A DNA stretch of 64,000 nt from CADEDV01 sp964412375. GTDB lineage: Bacteria; Bacteroidota; Bacteroidia; Chitinophagales; Chitinophagaceae. The notes beneath the pieces are model-generated. The model was given only the letters and a program-made list of their open reading frames with translations, did no database searches and was not told where the DNA came from. Below are positions 59,176 through 64,000 of the stretch, one piece after another. The stretch lies in contig CAYPOD010000001.1 of the NCBI GenBank assembly GCA_964412375.1, forward strand, positions 283,799 to 347,798, written 5' to 3'. The first letter of the stretch is position 1. Every line of letters begins with the position of its first letter. The position numbers and the translations under genes are program-made.

Positions 59176-61341
59176 ATGAGAAAGATCTGTGTAACGATTG
59201 TCCTGACCGTATTCCTGTTTTTCAGATCCATTGCCGATGAAGGCATGTGGCTGCCACTGTTGCTGGGGCAGCAGGTATATAATGATATGGTCAAAAAAGG
59301 ATTGAAACTATCCAAAGAACAACTCTACAACATCAACAAAGCCTCGCTCAAAGACGCCATCATCATTTTTGGCGGTGGCTGTACCGGCGAGATCGTGAGT
59401 CCGCAGGGCCTTATATTCACCAACCACCACTGTGGTTACAGTGCTATTGCAGCAGCCAGCTCCATGCAGAATAATTACCTGCGGGATGGTTTTTATGCCA
59501 AAAATAAAAATGAAGAAATTCCAACAACGATAACGGTGCAGTTCCTGTTGCGCATTGACGATGTAACCAGCCTGGTTTTGGATTCATTAAAAGGATTGAG
59601 CGGCCAGGAAAGAGTGCAGCGTCAAAATGCGATTCTTTCGAATATCAACCGGCAAATGAGTGATGCGGGAAAAGGCATTGAAACAAGGATCAGTCCTCTT
59701 TTCAAAGGCAACCAGTTTTTGGCATTTGTATACCAGCGATACAGCGATGTTCGACTGGTAGGTACACCACCAGAAAGTGTGGGCAAGTTTGGCGGCGACA
59801 CCGACAACTGGGAGTGGCCCCGCCACACCGGCGACTTTTCTGTTTTCCGTGTGTATAGTGCGCCTGATGGCAGCCCTGCCAAATATGCGGCTGAAAACAT
59901 TCCGCTAAAACCCAAATGGTTTTTGCCCGTTTCCATCAAGCCGCTGAAAGAAGGAGACTTTGCTATGATCTGGGGCTACCCCGGCAGCACCAACCGCTAT
60001 GAAAGTTCTTTTGGCATTTCGCTTTCAACGGACATCAACAACCCCACCCTGGTGAAGCTGCGGGATGTTCGTTTGAAGTATATGTTTGAAGAGATGAAAA
60101 AAGATCCGGCTGTGAAATTGCAGCTGGCTTCTTCCTTTGCCAGCATTGCCAATTACTGGAAATTTTACGATGGTGAAACAAAACAACTGCTGAAATATGA
60201 TGTGTTGGGACAAAAGAAGAAAGCTGAAGAAAAATTCAATGCATGGGCAAAAGACAAAGCTGAATATAAAAATCTTTTTGCCGACTGGGCCAAAGCCTAT
60301 GAAGCATGGCGACCGTATGCATTACACCGTCAATACATGAATGAAGGCGTTTTTGGTTCCCCCTTGATTTCCTTTGCATCATCCTTGTTGCAACTGGAAT
60401 CAGCCCTGGTGAAAACGAATGCCACACAGGCTGATGTGAAAAAAGCGATGGATGCGGCAAATGAGCAAAGAAAAAACTTTCTTGAAGCAGAGAATAAAAT
60501 ATCCGATCAGCGGATCGTGGCTACTATCACCCGCATGTTTTATGAAGAAGTGCCCAAAGACCAGCACCCTATCGGGTTCTTTAGCGGCATCAAAAACGCC
60601 TTTGGCCCCCTGGATGATGATGCTACCTGGCAAAAATATGCAGCGGAAATGTTTAGTAAAACGATGTTACTGGATGATGCAAAATGGAATGCCTTTGCTG
60701 CCAAACCAGATGCTCTTGTTTTACAAAACGACCCGGCTTTTGCACATGCCAGTGCCCTTTACAACAACTATAGCAGCAAATACCTGCCCAAATTTCAGCA
60801 GTTTAACTCACTGAATGCAGAATATGGAAGATTGTACCTGAAGGGTATCATGGAAATGGATCCTGTTAAAGCTAAAATGATGTATCCCGATGCCACTTTC
60901 ACCATGCGGGTAAGCTATGGTGCGGTGAAATCCTATCGTCCGCGGGATGCAGTGCATTATGATTTTGTGACCACTTCCAAAGGTTTGCTGGAAAAATACA
61001 AACCTGGTGATTATGAATTTGACCTGCCGGCAAAGCAGATAGAACTGTTGAAGAAAAAAGACTTCGGTCAATATGCTGACCCCATTCGCAAAGATCTCGT
61101 CATTGGTTTCATCAGCAGCAATGATATCACAGGTGGCAATTCCGGTTCACCGGTGCTCAATAGCAGGGGCGAACTTATCGGGCTGGCTTTTGATGGTAAC
61201 TATGAAGCACTCAGCCACAAACTGGCTTTTGACAAAGACCTGAACCGCACCATCAATGTTGACATCCGTTATGTGCTTTGGTGTATTGACAAATTGGGCG
61301 GCGCTACAAACATTATCAATGAACTGAAGATTGTAAAATAA
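59176..61341 (+). CDS. S46-family dipeptidyl-peptidase, DPP7-like
   Basis: Releases dipeptides from the N-terminus of peptides in the periplasm, for bacteria that grow on peptides. 721 residues from the ATG at 59176; upstream in-frame codons lie across a terminator. Signal peptide about 1-20. The catalytic triad is visible: His85 in FTNHHCGYSAI, Asp in KFGGDTDNWEWPRHTGDFSVFR (about residue 220), Ser656 in TGGNSGSPVLN. Eighteen residues after the Ser lies Gly674, in AFDGNYEA. In this family Gly at this site gives DPP7 (hydrophobic P1) and Arg gives DPP11 (Asp/Glu P1), so DPP7-type specificity is expected. This follows published family rules as I recall them. Confidence 0.93.
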   Translation: MRKICVTIVLTVFLFFRSIADEGMWLPLLLGQQVYNDMVKKGLKLSKEQLYNINKASLKDAIIIFGGGCTGEIVSPQGLIFTNHHCGYSAIAAASSMQNNYLRDGFYAKNKNEEIPTTITVQFLLRIDDVTSLVLDSLKGLSGQERVQRQNAILSNINRQMSDAGKGIETRISPLFKGNQFLAFVYQRYSDVRLVGTPPESVGKFGGDTDNWEWPRHTGDFSVFRVYSAPDGSPAKYAAENIPLKPKWFLPVSIKPLKEGDFAMIWGYPGSTNRYESSFGISLSTDINNPTLVKLRDVRLKYMFEEMKKDPAVKLQLASSFASIANYWKFYDGETKQLLKYDVLGQKKKAEEKFNAWAKDKAEYKNLFADWAKAYEAWRPYALHRQYMNEGVFGSPLISFASSLLQLESALVKTNATQADVKKAMDAANEQRKNFLEAENKISDQRIVATITRMFYEEVPKDQHPIGFFSGIKNAFGPLDDDATWQKYAAEMFSKTMLLDDAKWNAFAAKPDALVLQNDPAFAHASALYNNYSSKYLPKFQQFNSLNAEYGRLYLKGIMEMDPVKAKMMYPDATFTMRVSYGAVKSYRPRDAVHYDFVTTSKGLLEKYKPGDYEFDLPAKQIELLKKKDFGQYADPIRKDLVIGFISSNDITGGNSGSPVLNSRGELIGLAFDGNYEALSHKLAFDKDLNRTINVDIRYVLWCIDKLGGATNIINELKIVK

Positions 61342-61358
61342 TTCAAACTGCTCTTTTT

Positions 61359-61397
61359 TAAAATAAGCCGCTCTTGCACAGGGTGGCTTATTTGTTT
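61359..61397 (+). terminator. Terminator after the S46 peptidase
   Basis: AAATAAGCC and GGCTTATTT form nine perfect pairs around a 15-base loop, followed by GTTTG. The large loop and broken T-run make it weaker than the others. Confidence 0.55.
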
Positions 61398-61406
61398 GCA
61401 GCAGCC

Positions 61407-61414
61407 TATTTTTG
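61407..61414 (+). promoter_or_regulatory. -7 promoter element of the beta-barrel gene
   Basis: TATTTTTG matches TAnnTTTG 26 bases before the TTG start at 61441. Confidence 0.45.
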
Positions 61415-61440
61415 GGTAACATTGCAAAACAATTCCTGCA

Positions 61441-62109
61441 TTGAAAAAAAGATTCATCATATCATTACTGATCATTTGCTGGTCATTCAACAGCTTTTCC
61501 CAATTTACCACCATCAGTATTGCCAGCGATTTTGGATTGCAGCGGAGTTTTAAAAAAGAACAACGATATACCACTGCCGGCCACACCGTACAAATTCATT
61601 GGCACCTGTCATCCAGGAATGGGTTGTATGGCTGGTTTTCTTATTATGGCACAGGCAAATTCAATAACGATCTCACTGCCATTGCCAGGGCAAGCCAGAC
61701 CACTCCGCAGCAAATTAATTACAACAACCGGGCGGAAATGCGGCTCAAACATTTATCGCTGGGATGGAAACATTACCTGAAAGGAAGATTTGATGCTGAC
61801 GAAGGCTGGAATCTTTATGGCTATGCAGGACTTGGTTTATTACTTGGACGCATCAGCAACGCACATTCACCCGCTGTTGATACGGCTGATTACGATCTGC
61901 CGGTGCTGCAGGGCAGTGCCAAATTCAAACGGCTTACACTCGATCTCGGCGCCGGCTGGGAAATCCCTGTTGGCGCAGCCATTTTCGTCTATGCGGAGGG
62001 GAGAGTGTGGGTGCCCACTACCGACTATCCCAGCCGTCATTTATTCGTCAACCGCCGGGCTCCTTTGGTTGGCATTGCCACAGCGGGGGTCCGCATTCTT
62101 TTTGATTAG
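61441..62109 (+). CDS. Outer-membrane beta-barrel protein
   Basis: 222 residues beginning at a TTG; no ATG is available before the signal peptide (KKRFIISLLIICWSFNSFSQ), so TTG is the true start. The mature part alternates hydrophobic and polar residues in about eight predicted strands (GLYGWFSYYGTGKFNN, MRLKHLSLGWKHYL, LYGYAGLGLLLG, KRLTLDLGAGWEIPVGAAIFVYAEGRV, GIATAGVRILFD), with a C-terminal Phe-containing strand as in outer-membrane proteins. No specific family recognised. The stop TAG abuts the left end of the 141-base palindromic element at 62110. Confidence 0.75.
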   Translation: MKKRFIISLLIICWSFNSFSQFTTISIASDFGLQRSFKKEQRYTTAGHTVQIHWHLSSRNGLYGWFSYYGTGKFNNDLTAIARASQTTPQQINYNNRAEMRLKHLSLGWKHYLKGRFDADEGWNLYGYAGLGLLLGRISNAHSPAVDTADYDLPVLQGSAKFKRLTLDLGAGWEIPVGAAIFVYAEGRVWVPTTDYPSRHLFVNRRAPLVGIATAGVRILFD

Positions 62110-62250
62110 AAGCTATCTCAAAAGTATTTTCAACACAGAGTTTTTGAGAAACAGAACGACACTGTGAGTTAACTTCCATAGTGAATCACTCTGTGTAGCT
62201 CAAAAAACTCTGTTACTCTGTGTTTAGATTTTGGACTTTTGAGATAGCTT
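62110..62250. mobile_element. 141-base palindromic MITE-like element
   Basis: Perfect 16-base terminal inverted repeats, AAGCTATCTCAAAAGT (62110-62125) and ACTTTTGAGATAGCTT (62235-62250). Inside, further inverted matches (AACACAGAG / CTCTGTGTT; TTTTTGAG / CTCAAAAA) continue the palindrome imperfectly. No coding capacity. The sequence TAG occurs directly on both outer sides (62107-62109, 62252-62254) and could be a short target duplication. It lies between two convergent genes, so it could also act as a large terminator hairpin. Confidence 0.6.
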
Positions 62251-62256
62251 ATAGTA

Positions 62257-62948
62257 TTATTGCCATTTCACATCAAACCTGCCTTCGGTTACAGATAAAG
62301 GCTGGGGTGCATTGTACAGATTGATCGCTTCAAACTGGAAAGTGCCTGACACAATTCGGTNNNNNNNNNNNNNNNNNNNNNNNNNNNNNNNNNNNNNNNN
62401 NNNNNNNNNNNNNNNNNNNNNNNNNNNNNNNNNNNNNNNNNNNNNNNNNNNNNNNNNNNNGGTGCATTGTACAGATTGATCGCTTCAAACTGGAAAGTGC
62501 CTGACACAATTCGGTTGGCCATATCCACTTTGGTTATCGTCACGGCACCGCTGTATTGCGAAGAAGTGACCCATTCGTTTTGCGGTGTCAGGTTTCTTTT
62601 TACATAATAGGCATAGCTTGCCGATGTGGAAGGATGACCCACATCCGTATTCAGCAAGTAAGTGCCCGGCGCTGTCAACCCCTTGATGAAAAGCTGAAAC
62701 TCTGTTTCGTTGGGTGAGGATGCAAAATTGCGGGCATTGATATAAAAATCATTGTTGGGCATCATTCTCGCTTCCAGTTTGTTGGCGGCGCCAATCCCTG
62801 CAAAACCCTGTGGCACCCAGAAACTGCCATTCACTTTGGCGCCAAAGGTCTGTGCCCCGGTTTCTGTGGCAGGCGGCAATTCAGTGATCTCTTTTTTGCA
62901 AGAAAACAGGACAAAAGAAAAAAGTAGAAGCGATAGTATGTTTTTCAT
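62257..62948 (-). CDS. Lipoprotein, DUF6252-like, broken by an assembly gap
   Basis: Starts at ATG 62948 (an in-frame ATG at 62960 is also possible) with a lipoprotein signal ending LFSC. The mature part includes FGAKVNGSFWVPQGFAG, GTYLLNTDVGHPSTSASYAYY and VSGTFQFEAINLYN, resembling DUF6252-type lipoproteins of Bacteroidota. A 100-base N run (62361-62460) interrupts it. The 55 bases on each side of the gap are identical. Removing the gap and one copy (155 bases) from the 62960 start restores a continuous frame of 183 codons ending at TAA 62257-62259, with C-terminus APQPLSVTEGRFDVKWQ. Read literally across the gap, the frame shifts and gives a false tail. Function unknown. Confidence 0.75.
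62306..62360. repeat. 55-base contig-end overlap, left copy (assembly artefact)
   Basis: Identical to 62461-62515 on the other side of the N run. A 55-base exact match at the two ends of a scaffold gap is what remains when two contigs overlapping by one k-mer are joined by a fixed gap instead of merged. Confidence 0.9.
62361..62460. other. Assembly gap, 100 N
   Basis: Exactly 100 unknown bases, the conventional length for a gap of unestimated size. From the flanking identity the true distance is probably minus 55 bases, that is, no sequence is missing. Confidence 0.95.
62461..62515. repeat. 55-base contig-end overlap, right copy (assembly artefact)
   Basis: Exact copy of 62306-62360, beginning at the first base after the N run and ending before TGGCC. 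Confidence 0.9.
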
Positions 62949-63065
62949 ATTGTATGTCATGATCCATTAACGAAATTCAACCGGGTTTTGGTATGACAAA
63001 AACAAAGCCAGAGTAACCGGGAAAAACAGTTTGCCGCCTATCTTTACCGTCTTTAACGTTCTGTC

Positions 63066-64000
63066 ATGAGCAACACCCTTACTATTCAGCAGGTTGAACT
63101 GTATAAATTATCCATTCCGCTTATTGAGCCCTTTATCACTTCATTGGGAAGAGAAGACAGCGCCGAAAATGTGCTGGTGAAGATCATTACAAAAGAAGGC
63201 ATCACCGGGTTTGGGGAATGCAGCCCTTATATGCCTATCAATGGCGAAAGCCAGGACACCTGTTTCATCGTGGGACAATATTTTGCCAATGCATTAAAAG
63301 GAAAGAATGCATTGGACATAGAAGCCTGCATCAACCTCATGGATGCAGTTATTTATGCGAATAATAGCATCAAGAGTGCATTTGACATGGCGCTGTATGA
63401 TATTGCATCACAACATGCAGGTGTGCCGTTGTATAAATTTATCGGCGGTGATAACAATAAAACCATCATTACCGATTACACCGTCAGCATTGATGAACCA
63501 CAAAAAATGGCGGCTGATGCGGTGAAAATAAAAGAGCAGGGTTATCCTGCTATAAAGGTGAAACTTGGAAAGAACGGGAGAACAGATGTAGAAAGAATGA
63601 AAGCCATCCGTGCAGCCATTGGCAATGCTATTCCGCTACGCATTGATGCCAACCAGGGCTGGACAGTGGAAGAAGCCATTGATACATTGAATGCACTGGC
63701 CCCGCTGGATATTCAGCATTGCGAAGAACCTATTGCCCGCTGGGATTTTATGAGCCTGGCAAAAGTGAATCAGGCCAGCCCCATTCCTATCATGGCCGAT
63801 GAATGTTGTGGTGATGATCATGATGCAGCAAGGCTGATCGCTTTGAATGCCTGTGATTATTTTAATATCAAGCTTGGTAAATCAGGCGGCATTTTTAAAG
63901 GACTAAAAATGGTTCGCATGGCAGAAGCTGCCGGCTTGCACTTGCAGGTAGGCGCCATGATCGAATCACGGCTGGCGATGACAGGTTTTGCTCATTTTGC
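63066..64000 (+). CDS. Dipeptide epimerase, enolase superfamily (partial, 3' end outside window)
   Basis: Probably an L-Ala-D/L-Glu-type dipeptide epimerase used in peptidoglycan-peptide recycling or dipeptide use. From the ATG at 63066 about 311 residues are visible before the window ends. The N-terminal capping domain (PFITSLGREDSAENVLVKI, GFGECSPY) is followed by the barrel: KxK motif AIKVKLG with the two acid/base lysines, metal ligands in RIDANQGW, CEEPI and MADECC, and the opposite Lys in NIKLGKSGG. The last visible segment, VGAMIESRLAMTGFAHFA, is typical of dipeptide epimerases. Specificity between dipeptide types cannot be fixed here. CTATCTTTACC about 25 bases upstream may be its promoter. 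Confidence 0.88.
   Translation, partial: MSNTLTIQQVELYKLSIPLIEPFITSLGREDSAENVLVKIITKEGITGFGECSPYMPINGESQDTCFIVGQYFANALKGKNALDIEACINLMDAVIYANNSIKSAFDMALYDIASQHAGVPLYKFIGGDNNKTIITDYTVSIDEPQKMAADAVKIKEQGYPAIKVKLGKNGRTDVERMKAIRAAIGNAIPLRIDANQGWTVEEAIDTLNALAPLDIQHCEEPIARWDFMSLAKVNQASPIPIMADECCGDDHDAARLIALNACDYFNIKLGKSGGIFKGLKMVRMAEAAGLHLQVGAMIESRLAMTGFAHF

Noticed and set aside
62306..62515. Real tandem duplication in the lipoprotein gene
   Set aside because: The two copies directly abut a 100-base N run, and removing one restores the reading frame, so an assembly artefact is far more likely.

Overview
The window is bacterial and, from its gene content, belongs to the Bacteroidota, most likely a Chitinophagaceae-type organism. 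The evidence is a SusC/SusD pair, several secreted proteins with Por (type IX) secretion C-terminal tails, an S46 peptidase, CARDB and ELWxxDGT proteins, and TAnnTTTG-type -7 promoter elements in front of several genes. A 100-base run of N at 62361-62460, flanked by two identical 55-base copies, shows this is a scaffolded draft or metagenome assembly. I name no species.

Layout. 1-1.4 kb: a partial MFS sugar-type transporter with a LacI-like palindrome upstream. 1.5-15 kb: a small GyrI-like protein, then a leftward nutrient-uptake locus consisting of a Nudix-type regulator, SusC, SusD, a terminator and two paralogous VCBS/ASPIC-UnbV lipoproteins. 15.2-22.7 kb: housekeeping genes (ligA, a NUMOD4-HNH endonuclease, a DUF2461 protein, asd, a lamin-tail secreted protein, a PfkB kinase). 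22.8-24.5 kb: a TetR regulator and paaE. 24.5-45.2 kb: two giant leftward surface proteins (RHS, and ELWxxDGT-CARDB), a two-component pair and three small uncharacterised genes. 45.3-49.6 kb: paaABCDGI, with a four-helix-bundle (S23-type) gene inserted between paaA and paaB. 49.6-51.4 kb: a glycerate kinase and paaY. 51.6-57.1 kb: three T9SS-sorted proteins, two of which are tandem paralogs with conserved leaders and terminators. 57.2-64 kb: obg, an S46 dipeptidyl-peptidase, a beta-barrel protein, a lipoprotein broken by the assembly gap, and a partial dipeptide epimerase.

How the genes work together. PaaABCE (with PaaD maturation) epoxidises phenylacetyl-CoA, PaaG isomerises the product, and PaaI and PaaY are thioesterases that rescue CoA. 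The later steps (PaaZ, F, H, J) and the ligase PaaK are not in the window. paaE sits about 21 kb from paaA, with the giant-protein block between them.

The strongest new-looking signal is the leader of asd. A 14-residue Lys/Thr/Met/Ile-rich peptide ORF ends directly on a segment that can pair over 11 bases with the left arm of a following terminator hairpin. This is a textbook-shaped attenuator on an aspartate-family amino-acid gene. Other signals worth attention are the flanked S23 unit inside the paa operon, a 141-base palindromic MITE-like element, a pair of palindromes upstream of susC, and a k-mer-overlap assembly artefact.
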